A program made the position numbers and the translations under genes. Shown here piece by piece: positions 1-6,739 of a stretch of DNA of 9,374 nt. Within the stretch, counting starts at the first letter, position 1. Every line of letters starts with the position of its first letter. This DNA comes from Frankiales bacterium (GTDB lineage Bacteria; Actinomycetota; Actinomycetes; JAFAQI01): assembly GCA_019246495.1 (NCBI GenBank), contig JAFAQI010000519.1:1-9374 (forward strand), given 5' to 3'. The notes beneath the pieces are model-generated. The model did not search any database, was not told the DNA's origin, and saw only the letters and a list, made by a program, of their open reading frames with translations.

Positions 1-71
1 CGATCGTCCACGCAACGAGTGGCCCGTGTCTGCAGCAAAACCTCGTCGCGCTGCTCGAGGGTGCTGCATGA
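1..71 (+). CDS. 3' end of an unidentified gene (partial at left edge)
   Basis: An open frame enters from the left edge, reads codons from base 3 and stops at TGA 69-71. It gives only 22 residues, ending SGPCLQQNLVALLEGAA. Its stop overlaps the ATG of the next gene in an ATGA arrangement (68-71), which is typical of translationally coupled actinobacterial operons and supports this frame. The fragment is too short to assign to a family. Thiolase-like lipid-transfer genes of the downstream type often follow a DUF35/OB-fold partner gene, and the operon lacks a visible hydratase, so either is possible, but the tail itself supports neither. Confidence 0.6.
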   Translation, partial: IVHATSGPCLQQNLVALLEGAA

Positions 72-1231
72 GCGGGAATCGGGTCGCGGTCGTCGGCGTC
101 GGTCAGACCAAGTACGCCGCCAAGCGCCAGGACGTCTCGATCGCAGGTCTGGTGCGGGAGGCGGCCAAGCGCGCGCTCGACGATGCGGGCATGACCTGGA
201 GCGACATCGACGCCGTCGTGATCGGCAAAGCGCCGGACATGTTCGAAGGCGTCATGATGCCGGAGCTCTACCTCGCGGACGCGCTCGGCGCGGTCGGCAA
301 GCCGATGATCCGCGTGCACACCGCGGGCAGCGTCGGCGGTTCGACCGGCGTGATGGCGACGCATCTCGTGTCCAGCGGTGCACACAAGCGGGTCCTGGTC
401 GTCTGCTTCGAGAAGCAGAGCGAGTCCAACGCGACGTGGGCGCTGTCGATCCGGTTGCCGTTCACCGGGGGCAATGTGACCGGCGCCGGCGGCTACTTCG
501 CGCCCGTCATCCGCGCCTACATGCGGCGCGCGAACGCCCCGGACCACATCGGCATCAAGGTCGCGGTCAAGGACCGGCTCAACGCCTTGAAGAACCCATA
601 CGCGCACCTGCAGATCCCGGACATCACCGAAGACACCGTGCGCGAGTCGCCGATGCTGTGGGACCCGATTCGCTATCTCGAGACGTGCCCGTCGAGTGAC
701 GGCGCTTGTGCCGTCGTACTCGCCGACGAGGACACCGCGCAAGGCACGCCCAACCCACCGGCCTGGATTCACGGCACGGCGGTGCGGAGCGAGCCGACGA
801 TGGGCGCGGGCCGTGACGTCGTCAACCCGCATGCCGGGCGCGACTGCGCGAAAGACGTCTATGCGCAGGCCGGCATCACCGACCCGAGGCGCGACCTCGA
901 CTGTGCCGAGATCTACGTGCCGTTCTCCTGGTACGAGCCGATGTGGATGGAGAACCTCGGCTTCGCTGAGGAGGGCGCCGGCTGGAAGATGGTCGACGAC
1001 GGCTCGACCGCGTTCGACGGTGACATCCCGATCAACCCGTCCGGCGGCGTGCTGTCGTCCAACCCGATCGGTGCGTCCGGCATGTGCCGGTTCGCCGAGG
1101 CTGCGCTGCAGGTGCGCGGGATGGCCGGTGAGCACCAGGTCGACGGCGCTCGTAAGGCACTCGGCCATGCGTACGGCGGCGGCGCCCAGTTCTTCGCCAT
1201 GTGGATCGTCGGAAGCGAGAAACCCGAATGA
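68..1231 (+). CDS. Thiolase-like lipid-transfer protein (Rv1627c type)
   Basis: A 387-residue thiolase-fold protein of the SCP2-thiolase/non-specific lipid-transfer family. The N-terminal strand VAVVGVGQTKY, the AGSVGGSTG loop (residues 86-94) and the C-terminal block with NPSGG, SNPIGASG (residues 331-338) and GHAYGGGAQFF (366-376) resemble mycobacterial Rv1627c as I recall it. ATG 68 was chosen because GAGG at 57-60 sits 7 bases upstream and the codon overlaps the previous stop; an earlier in-frame GTG at 26 lies inside the upstream gene. Classical thiolase residues look replaced: no Cys in the nucleophile loop, Asn-Pro where Gly-His-Pro is usual, and no Cys in the C-terminal Gly-rich loop. 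It may therefore cleave by an Ltp2-like retro-aldol route, work with a DUF35 partner, or only bind acyl-CoA. Family assignment is firm; the reaction is unproven. As third-step enzyme of the operon's beta-oxidation set it would release a shortened acyl-CoA or ketone. Confidence 0.88.
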   Translation: MSGNRVAVVGVGQTKYAAKRQDVSIAGLVREAAKRALDDAGMTWSDIDAVVIGKAPDMFEGVMMPELYLADALGAVGKPMIRVHTAGSVGGSTGVMATHLVSSGAHKRVLVVCFEKQSESNATWALSIRLPFTGGNVTGAGGYFAPVIRAYMRRANAPDHIGIKVAVKDRLNALKNPYAHLQIPDITEDTVRESPMLWDPIRYLETCPSSDGACAVVLADEDTAQGTPNPPAWIHGTAVRSEPTMGAGRDVVNPHAGRDCAKDVYAQAGITDPRRDLDCAEIYVPFSWYEPMWMENLGFAEEGAGWKMVDDGSTAFDGDIPINPSGGVLSSNPIGASGMCRFAEAALQVRGMAGEHQVDGARKALGHAYGGGAQFFAMWIVGSEKPE

Positions 1232-1980
1232 GCAGGCTCGACGGCAAGGTTGCGCTCGTCACCGGCGGCGCGCGTGGCATGGGAGCGGCGGCCGTCCGCC
1301 GGTTGCATGCGGAAGGCGCGAGCGTCGTCGCCGCCGACGTGCTCGACGATGACGGCAAGGCTCTCGCTGACTCCTTGGGTGACCGGGTGCGTTTCGTGCA
1401 TCTCGATGTCACGAGCGAGGAGGAGTGGCAGGACGTCGTCGCGCAGACCGAGCGCGAGCTCGGCAAGATCGACGTACTGGTCAACAACGCCGGCATCCTG
1501 CGGTTCAACGCGATCGCCGACACTCCGCTCGACGAGTTCCGTCAGGTCGTCGACGTCAACCTGGTCGGTGTGTTCCTCGGCATGAAGACCGCGATCCCGG
1601 CGCTGAAGCGTGCCGGCGGTGGCTCGATTGTCAACATCTCGTCGACTGAGGGTCTCGGCGGCACGGTCTTCTGCGGTGCCTATACGGCGAGCAAGTTCGC
1701 CGTACGCGGCATCACCAAGGTCGCCGCGATCGAATACGGCGCCGACAAGATCCGCGTCAACTCCGTGCATCCGGGCGGCATCGACACCCCGATGACTCGG
1801 GCGGTGATGGACGAGGAAGGGCGCAAGTACGTCGCAAAGAAGGTGGCCGGCCTCAAGCGGATGGGCGAGGCGGACGAGGTCGCATCGGTCGTCGCGTTCC
1901 TCGCGAGCGACGACTCGTCGTACTGCACCGGTGCCGAGTTCGTCGTTGACGGCGGGGTCACCGCCAGCGCCGGGTTCTGA
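1228..1980 (+). CDS. Short-chain dehydrogenase/reductase, hydroxysteroid-dehydrogenase-like
   Basis: A 250-residue classical SDR, the usual family length, with every expected element. These are the cofactor motif TGGARGMG (residues 12-19), an acidic residue after strand 2 (D37, predicting NAD(H)), D60 contacting adenine, NNAG (86-89) and the tetrad N111-S139-Y152-K156 in the YxxxK pattern. The C-terminal EFVVDGGVTA motif closes the fold. The start ATG 1228 overlaps the thiolase stop as ATGA; a longer reading from 1201 would overlap the thiolase gene and is unlikely. Sequence style is that of 3-alpha/20-beta-hydroxysteroid dehydrogenases and FabG-like enzymes. Between dehydrogenase and thiolase genes it most plausibly oxidises a beta-hydroxyacyl-CoA or a ring/side-chain hydroxyl of the same substrate. 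The exact substrate cannot be read from the sequence. Confidence 0.92.
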   Translation: MSRLDGKVALVTGGARGMGAAAVRRLHAEGASVVAADVLDDDGKALADSLGDRVRFVHLDVTSEEEWQDVVAQTERELGKIDVLVNNAGILRFNAIADTPLDEFRQVVDVNLVGVFLGMKTAIPALKRAGGGSIVNISSTEGLGGTVFCGAYTASKFAVRGITKVAAIEYGADKIRVNSVHPGGIDTPMTRAVMDEEGRKYVAKKVAGLKRMGEADEVASVVAFLASDDSSYCTGAEFVVDGGVTASAGF

Positions 1981-2004
1981 GTCGACGGGCTGAGGGGACA
2001 AAAG

Positions 2005-3180
2005 ATGCGCATCGCCTACACCGACGACCAGATCGAGCTGCGCGACGAGCTTCGTGCCTACTTCTCGCAGCTTGTCACGCCCGAGGTCGCCGCCGAGATG
2101 GCACAGGGCGAGATGGGCGGCAAGAAGTGCCTCGAGGCCGTCGCGCAGATGGGCTCTGACGGCTGGCTCGGCGTCGGCTGGCCGACGGAGTACGGCGGCC
2201 GCGGCTTCGGCCCGATGGAGCAGTTCATCTTCTACGACGAGGCGCAGCGCGCCGGCGCACCGGTGCCGTTCCTCACGATCAACACCGTCGGTCCGGCGCT
2301 CATGCAGTTCGCGTCCGACGAGGTGAAGAACGAGATCCTGCCGCGCATCCTCAAGGGCAAGTGCTTCTTCTCCATCGGCTACTCCGAGCCGCAAGCCGGC
2401 ACCGACCTGGCGTCGCTCAAGACGCGCGCGTTGCGCGACGGAGACGAGTGGGTCATCAACGGCCAGAAGATCTACACGAGCCTGACGGACCACGCCGACT
2501 ACATCTGGCTCGCCTGCCGCACCAATCCCGACGCCGGCAAGCACAAGGGCATCAGCATCATCCTCGTGCCGACCACGTCGGAAGGGTTCTCCTACACGCC
2601 GATCCGCACGATCGGTGACGCCACCACCTACGCGACCTACTACCAGGACGTGCGGGTGCCGGTGACCAACACCGTCGGCGAGATCGACGGCGGCTGGACG
2701 GTCATCACGACGCAGCTCAACTACGAGCGAATCTCGCTCGCGTCGCCGGCGGTGCTCGAGCGCAACTACCTCGACACGAGGCGGTGGGCGCAGGAGACCA
2801 AGTTGCCGGACGGCCGCCGGGTCATCGACCAGGAGTGGGTGCAGACGCACCTCGCCAAGGTGCACGCGCGGCTCGAAGCGCTGCGGCTGCTCAACTGGAA
2901 GAACATCTGGCAGGACAGTGTCGGCAAGGTCAACATCGCCGACTCGTCCGGCGTGAAGGTCTATGGCACGACCACCTACTGCGAGTGCTACGGCCTGCTG
3001 CTCGAGGTGCTCGGCGGCAACGGCATTCTCAAGCGCACGTCACCGGGCTCGGTGCTCAACGGGCGGGTCGAACGCGCTTATCGCGGGACGCTGATCCTCA
3101 CGTTCGGCGGCGGCACCAACGAGATCCAGCGCGACCTCATCGCCATCTTCGGCCTCGGCATGCCCCGATCGCTGCGGTAG
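2005..3180 (+). CDS. Acyl-CoA dehydrogenase, FadE26/ChsE4-like subunit
   Basis: A 391-residue acyl-CoA dehydrogenase close in sequence pattern to mycobacterial FadE26 (ChsE4), which with FadE27 (ChsE5) forms the alpha2beta2 enzyme that desaturates 3-oxo-cholestenoyl-CoA side chains. Visible motifs are GWPTEYGG in the N-terminal domain, the flavin/substrate signature YSEPQAGTD (126-134), WVINGQKIYTS (149-159) and the C-terminal FGGGTNEIQRD (367-377). The YEGT-type catalytic glutamate is replaced by glycine there; E241 in the sequence NYER lies where the ChsE4 family places its base. The subunit lacks the RxQFG flavin motif, which its neighbour carries. A strong Shine-Dalgarno, GAGGGGA at 1992-1998, sets ATG 2005. 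The gap after the SDR is 24 bp and the gap to the partner is 8 bp. Confidence 0.92.
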   Translation: MRIAYTDDQIELRDELRAYFSQLVTPEVAAEMAQGEMGGKKCLEAVAQMGSDGWLGVGWPTEYGGRGFGPMEQFIFYDEAQRAGAPVPFLTINTVGPALMQFASDEVKNEILPRILKGKCFFSIGYSEPQAGTDLASLKTRALRDGDEWVINGQKIYTSLTDHADYIWLACRTNPDAGKHKGISIILVPTTSEGFSYTPIRTIGDATTYATYYQDVRVPVTNTVGEIDGGWTVITTQLNYERISLASPAVLERNYLDTRRWAQETKLPDGRRVIDQEWVQTHLAKVHARLEALRLLNWKNIWQDSVGKVNIADSSGVKVYGTTTYCECYGLLLEVLGGNGILKRTSPGSVLNGRVERAYRGTLILTFGGGTNEIQRDLIAIFGLGMPRSLR

Positions 3181-3188
3181 GAGCAACA

Positions 3189-4283
3189 GTGGACTTCTCG
3201 ATCACCGACGACCAGCGGTCGTTGCGAGACCTCGCCCGGCAGATCCTCGCCGAGCAGGTGACGCACGACCACCTCAAGTCACTCGAAGCGGCGGCGCACG
3301 AGACCGGACGCTGGTCGGTCTTCGACCGCGACCTCTGGCGGCGCCTCGCCGACGCGGGCATCACCGGCATTGCCGTGCCCGAGGAGCACGGCGGCGCGGG
3401 GCTCGGCTTCCTCGAGCTCGGGCTTGTGCTCGAGCAGATCGGCCGAACGGTCGCGCCGGTGCCGGCGGTCGCCACGCTCGTCACCGCCTACGTGCTCGGG
3501 CAGGCGAAGGCCGCTCCGGCCGATGTCCTGTCCGGCGTCGCGTCGGGCGAGACGCTGCTGACGACTGCGTTCGAGGGCGAGGTGACCGCGACCTCGGCCG
3601 GCGGCGGCTGGCAGCTAACCGGCGAGACGCCCTTCGTTCCCTACGGCGCCGAAGCGGACCTCGTCGTCGTACCGGCTCAGGCACCGGACGGACCTGTCCT
3701 TGCTCTCGTACGCCGCGGCGCCGCCGGGCTCACCGTCACGGAGCTGGAGACGACGAACCGCGAACCGCAGGCACTGCTCGCGTTCGACAACGTGCAGGTC
3801 GACGCAGCGGATGTCGTCACCGACGCGGCCGACCTGGTGCACGCGCTCCGCCAGCACACGACCGCCGCCCTTGCGATGGTCGCCGCCGGGGTGTGCGCCG
3901 CGGCGCTCGACATGACCGCGAAGCACACGATCAGCCGCGAGCAGTTCGGCAAGCCGATCGCGACGTTCCAGGCGGTCGGTCAGCGCGCGGCCGACGCCTA
4001 CATCGACACCGAGCTGGTGCGGCTCACCGCGCAGCAGGCCGTCTGGCGGCTGTCCGCGGGATGGCCCGCTGAGGAAGAGGTTGCTGTCGCGAAGTTCTGG
4101 GCCGGTGACGGTGGCATGCGCGCTCTGCACGCCTGCCAGCATCTGCACGGCGGACTCGGCGTCGACCTCGACTATCCGCTGCACCGCTACTTCCTGTGGG
4201 GCAAGCAGCTCGAGCACGAGCTCGGCACGCCGACCCGGCAACTGCTCACGCTCGGTTCACACCTGGCCGCCACCCCGGTCTAG
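3189..4283 (+). CDS. Acyl-CoA dehydrogenase family protein, FadE27/ChsE5-like partner subunit
   Basis: A 364-residue acyl-CoA dehydrogenase-fold protein starting with GTG 3189 after GGAG at 3180-3183, which overlaps the previous gene's stop codon. Its N-terminal half has a normal helical domain (PEEHGGAGLGF), but the middle beta domain lacks the SEPxAGTD and WxxNGxK signatures. The C-terminal domain keeps the flavin motif REQFGKPIATFQ (250-261) and HGGLGVDLDYP (320-330). It ends without a YEGT catalytic glutamate motif. This is the complement of what the upstream subunit keeps, as in the FadE26/FadE27 heterotetramer, where two subunits build each FAD site. I therefore read it as an obligate partner of the 2005-3180 product. 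A longer in-frame reading from 2784 lies inside the upstream gene and is rejected. Confidence 0.9.
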   Translation: MDFSITDDQRSLRDLARQILAEQVTHDHLKSLEAAAHETGRWSVFDRDLWRRLADAGITGIAVPEEHGGAGLGFLELGLVLEQIGRTVAPVPAVATLVTAYVLGQAKAAPADVLSGVASGETLLTTAFEGEVTATSAGGGWQLTGETPFVPYGAEADLVVVPAQAPDGPVLALVRRGAAGLTVTELETTNREPQALLAFDNVQVDAADVVTDAADLVHALRQHTTAALAMVAAGVCAAALDMTAKHTISREQFGKPIATFQAVGQRAADAYIDTELVRLTAQQAVWRLSAGWPAEEEVAVAKFWAGDGGMRALHACQHLHGGLGVDLDYPLHRYFLWGKQLEHELGTPTRQLLTLGSHLAATPV

Positions 4284-4289
4284 AAGGGA
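4284..4289 (+). promoter_or_regulatory. Ribosome binding site setting a TTG start
   Basis: AAGGGA lies immediately after the TAG stop of the FadE27-like gene and 6 bases before TTG 4296. No in-frame ATG or GTG is close by, and the protein encoded from the TTG begins just where FadD19-type ligases begin, so this site decides the start. Confidence 0.7.
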
Positions 4290-4299
4290 CCAACGTTGG
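4290..4299. repeat. Perfect 10-bp palindrome over the ligase start codon
   Basis: CCAACGTTGG reads the same on both strands and includes the TTG start codon (4296-4298) directly after the ribosome binding site. It could be an internal operator or a coincidence. It does not match the KstR consensus, which has two bases between AAC and GTT. Confidence 0.4.
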
Positions 4300-5894
4300 A
4301 GTACAACCTCGCGGACATCTTCGAGTCCGTCGTCGATGTCGTCGGCGACCGCGAGGCGCTCGTCTGCGGCGACCGCCGGCTCACGTTCGACGAGCTCGAG
4401 CGGCGGGCCAACCGACTCGCGCATCACCTTCAGTCCGTCGGTGTGCGACCGGGACAGCACGTCGGTGTGCAGCTCTACAACTGCACCGAGTACGTCGAGA
4501 CGATGCTCGCCTGCTTCAAGATCCGCGCGGTGCCGATCAACGTGAACTACCGCTACGTCGAGGACGAGCTTGCGTATCTGTTCGACGACGCCGACCTGGT
4601 CGCGTTGGTGCACGACACGGAGTTCTCCACGCGGGTCGAGGCAGTCCGCTCGCGGACGCCGAAGCTGCACAGCTTCATCACGGTCGGCGATGGGCCGCAG
4701 TCGATGGGTGCGGTGGACTACGACGACGCGCTTGCCGCGCAGCACGACGGGCGCGACTTCGACCCGCGGTCGGCAGACGACCTCTACATCATCTACACCG
4801 GCGGCACCACCGGCATGCCGAAGGGCGTGATGTGGCGGCAAGAGGACCTGTTCTTCGCCGGCATGGGCGGCGCCGACCCGACGGGCACGCCGGTCAGTCG
4901 GCCCGAGGAGGTAGCGGAGCGGATTCCGAACCGCGGCGTTCTGCACTACTTCCCGGTCGCGCCGCTGATGCACGGCGCTGCGCAGCTGGCGACGTGGATT
5001 GGCTTCCTTCAGGGCTCGAAAGTCATCCTGGTTCGCAAGTTCGACGCGGTCGACGTCGTACGGACGGCGGAACGCGAGCGGGCCAACACGCTGTCGATCG
5101 TCGGCGACGCGATGGCGCGCCCGCTTGCTGAGGCGCTGGCCGGCGAGTGCGCCGGGGCTGACCTGTCGTCGGTCTATGCCTTGAGCTCGGCGGGCGCGAT
5201 CCTGTCGGGAGCGGTGCGCGACAAGCTTCAAGCCTTGCTGCCGAAGGTGATGCTGCTCGACAACTTCGGTGCGTCGGAGACCGGCTTTCAGGGCACGGGA
5301 GTCGCCGGCTCGAGTCCGGACAAGGGCCTGAAGTTCACCGTCAACAACCGCAGCGCGGTGCTCGACGACGACCTCAAACTCGTCGAGCCGGGCTCGGGTG
5401 TCATCGGCCGCGTCGCACAGCACGGCCACGTGCCGGTCGGCTACTACAAGGACGAGGTCAAGACGAAGGCGTCGTTCGTCACGATCGACGGCGAGCGGTG
5501 GGTCGTGCTCGGCGACATGGCGACCGTTGAGGCGGACGGTTCGATCTCGCTGCTCGGCCGCGGATCGGTGTGCATCAACACCGGCGGCGAGAAGGTCTAT
5601 CCGGAAGAAGTCGAGGCGGTCCTCAAGGCACATCCGGCGGTGTACGACGCGGTCGTCACCGGCGTGCCGGACGAGCGCTATGGACAACGTGTCGCGGCGC
5701 TGGTGCAGCTCCGCCCCGAGGTCGGACCTCCCGCGGAAGGCGAGATCACCGAGCACGCACGCAAGCACGTCGCCGGCTACAAAGCGCCGCGGTTGGTCGT
5801 CGTCGTACCGGAGATTCGGCGCTCGCCCAGCGGGAAGGCCGACTATCCCTGGGCGGCCGGTGTGGCCGCGCAGCATGTGACGGCGAAGGGCTGA
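4296..5894 (+). CDS. Acyl-CoA/steroid-CoA ligase, FadD19-like
   Basis: A 532-residue AMP-forming ligase that joins a carboxylate to CoA through an acyl-adenylate. Motifs in order are the P-loop YTGGTTGMPKG (167-177) followed by VMWRQEDLF, a hallmark of the FadD19/FadD17 group; DNFGASETG (322-330); the ribose-binding aspartate D407 in LGDMA; the hinge-side GRGSVCINTGGEKVYPEEVE block; and the C-terminal catalytic lysine K514 in SPSGK. Length and overall pattern match mycobacterial FadD19, which activates C26/C24 sterol side-chain acids, so a steroid or similarly bulky substrate is likely but not shown. Translation starts at a rare TTG preceded by AAGGGA, and a 10-bp palindrome lies over that start. 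It would supply the CoA ester to the two FadE subunits just upstream. Confidence 0.93.
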   Translation: MEYNLADIFESVVDVVGDREALVCGDRRLTFDELERRANRLAHHLQSVGVRPGQHVGVQLYNCTEYVETMLACFKIRAVPINVNYRYVEDELAYLFDDADLVALVHDTEFSTRVEAVRSRTPKLHSFITVGDGPQSMGAVDYDDALAAQHDGRDFDPRSADDLYIIYTGGTTGMPKGVMWRQEDLFFAGMGGADPTGTPVSRPEEVAERIPNRGVLHYFPVAPLMHGAAQLATWIGFLQGSKVILVRKFDAVDVVRTAERERANTLSIVGDAMARPLAEALAGECAGADLSSVYALSSAGAILSGAVRDKLQALLPKVMLLDNFGASETGFQGTGVAGSSPDKGLKFTVNNRSAVLDDDLKLVEPGSGVIGRVAQHGHVPVGYYKDEVKTKASFVTIDGERWVVLGDMATVEADGSISLLGRGSVCINTGGEKVYPEEVEAVLKAHPAVYDAVVTGVPDERYGQRVAALVQLRPEVGPPAEGEITEHARKHVAGYKAPRLVVVVPEIRRSPSGKADYPWAAGVAAQHVTAKG

Positions 5895-5898
5895 CGGC

Positions 5899-6483
5899 GT
5901 GAGCGAGGCGGCATCGGTCTCGACGATCCCCGCGTCGCAGCAGGCGCGGCGTGAGCGGATCCTCGACGCCGCGAGCGACCTCGCGACCGAGGGCGGCTGG
6001 GACGCCGTGCAGATGCGTGAGGTGGCCGAGCGGGCCGAGGTCGCGCTGGGCACGCTCTACCGGTATTTTCCGTCGAAGGTTCACCTGCTCGTGTCCGCGC
6101 TGGGCCGGACGTTCCAGCAGCTGCATGACAGCGTGCGCGTCGATGTCGCCGGTACGCCGCAGGAACGCGTCTATCGCGTTGTCGCGGCGATGACCCGTTT
6201 CCTCGCCCGGCACCGCCGGCTGTCCGGCGCGATGGTGCGTGCGCTGATGACCGCGGATGCCGAGGCCGCGCAGGAGGTCGAGGCGGTCGGTGACCTGCTC
6301 GTCGGGTTCATCGCTTCCGCGACCCACGAGCCGGGCGAAGCGTCGACCGAACGCGACACCCTCGTCGCGCACATCATCGGCAAGGTCTGGCTGACCGACG
6401 TCGTCACGCTGCTGTCCGGCCGGATGACGGTCTCGCAGGTCTTGGAAGACCTCGAGGCCACCATCGACCTGGTGATGTCCTAG
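5899..6483 (+). CDS. TetR-family repressor, KstR-like
   Basis: A 194-residue TetR regulator. The N-terminal DNA-binding domain (about residues 15-62) is RRERILDAASDLATEGG, then VQMREVAERAEVALGTLYRYFPSKVHLLVSALGR in two adjoining stretches (38-57 and 58-70). This is nearly the sequence I recall for M. tuberculosis KstR, which represses cholesterol-catabolism genes and is released by 3-oxocholestenoyl-CoA-type ligands. The C-terminal ligand domain is less conserved, so it may be a paralogue with another acyl-CoA inducer. The GTG start has GAAGGG (5885-5890) 8 bases upstream, inside the end of the ligase gene. With a 4-bp gap it is probably co-transcribed as the last gene of the operon and would control its own expression. 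It lies at the operon end, so its operator is more likely upstream of this window. Confidence 0.9.
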   Translation: MSEAASVSTIPASQQARRERILDAASDLATEGGWDAVQMREVAERAEVALGTLYRYFPSKVHLLVSALGRTFQQLHDSVRVDVAGTPQERVYRVVAAMTRFLARHRRLSGAMVRALMTADAEAAQEVEAVGDLLVGFIASATHEPGEASTERDTLVAHIIGKVWLTDVVTLLSGRMTVSQVLEDLEATIDLVMS

Positions 6484-6492
6484 CTCGCTAGG
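6479..6492. terminator. Possible terminator at the end of the operon
   Basis: CCTAGCTCGCTAGG forms a perfect 6-bp inverted repeat with a 2-base centre. It spans the TAG stop of the KstR-like gene and lies just before the stop of the convergent small gene at 6499. As RNA it would make a short hairpin with about 5 pairs. There is no U-run on either side. Position favours a bidirectional terminator, but the stem is short. Confidence 0.3.
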
Positions 6493-6498
6493 TGCGCC

Positions 6499-6690
6499 TC
6501 AGCGCTGTCGTCGCGGCCAGAGCCGGGGATGCGCCAGCCATCGGTAGATCGCCCGCTCCAACCGGTTGTAGTCGTCTTCGCGCGCCGGTCCGTCGACGGC
6601 GTCGCGGACGTCGTCCGGTGGCTCTGGCCACTGGTCGCCGACGTTGTAGTAGCCGACCTGGCGATATTTCCCGAACGGCCGGTAACCCAT
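6499..6690 (-). CDS. Small hypothetical protein (63 residues)
   Basis: On the minus strand, ATG at 6690-6688 opens a 63-codon frame that ends at TGA 6501-6499. The product is rich in Arg, Asp, Tyr and Trp: it begins MGYRPFGKYRQVGYYNVGDQ, has an acidic proline-rich middle (WPEPPDDVRD) and ends in an Arg/Trp-rich amphipathic-looking stretch (YRWLAHPRLWPRRQR). Its codons favour G/C in the third position like those of its neighbours, and without it 6484-6739 would be an unusually long gap. No signal peptide, membrane segment or cysteine motif is present, and I do not recognise a family. The Shine-Dalgarno is weak. It converges on the operon, with 15 bp between stops, and diverges from the methyltransferase. 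The frame stays open upstream to 6891, but that part overlaps the methyltransferase and has no coding appearance. Confidence 0.5.
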   Translation of the reverse strand: MGYRPFGKYRQVGYYNVGDQWPEPPDDVRDAVDGPAREDDYNRLERAIYRWLAHPRLWPRRQR

Positions 6691-6739
6691 GAACGCATGG
6701 TGGCACCGCCGCGGCTGTTGCGCGAGTACGGTGCGGAAC

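Noticed and set aside
913..2865. 650-codon open frame on the minus strand
   Set aside because: It lies antisense to the thiolase, SDR and FadE genes, all of which have full family motifs. Its translation is Arg/Asp/Val/His-rich without motifs, as expected when GC-rich third positions keep the opposite frame open.
4257..6053. 598-codon open frame on the minus strand
   Set aside because: It is antisense to the ligase gene and the start of the KstR-like gene, low in complexity and without recognisable domains: a codon-bias shadow.
6464..6479. CACCA/TGGTG hairpin near the end of the KstR-like gene as a terminator
   Set aside because: The stem has only 5 bp, lies inside coding sequence before the stop and has no U-run; the CCTAGC/GCTAGG repeat that follows is better placed.
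6689..6739. Longer N-terminus for the methyltransferase from ATG 6689
   Set aside because: The added 17 residues (rich in Trp, Arg and Cys) do not resemble the family's N-terminus, and the ATG overlaps the start codon of the divergent small gene.
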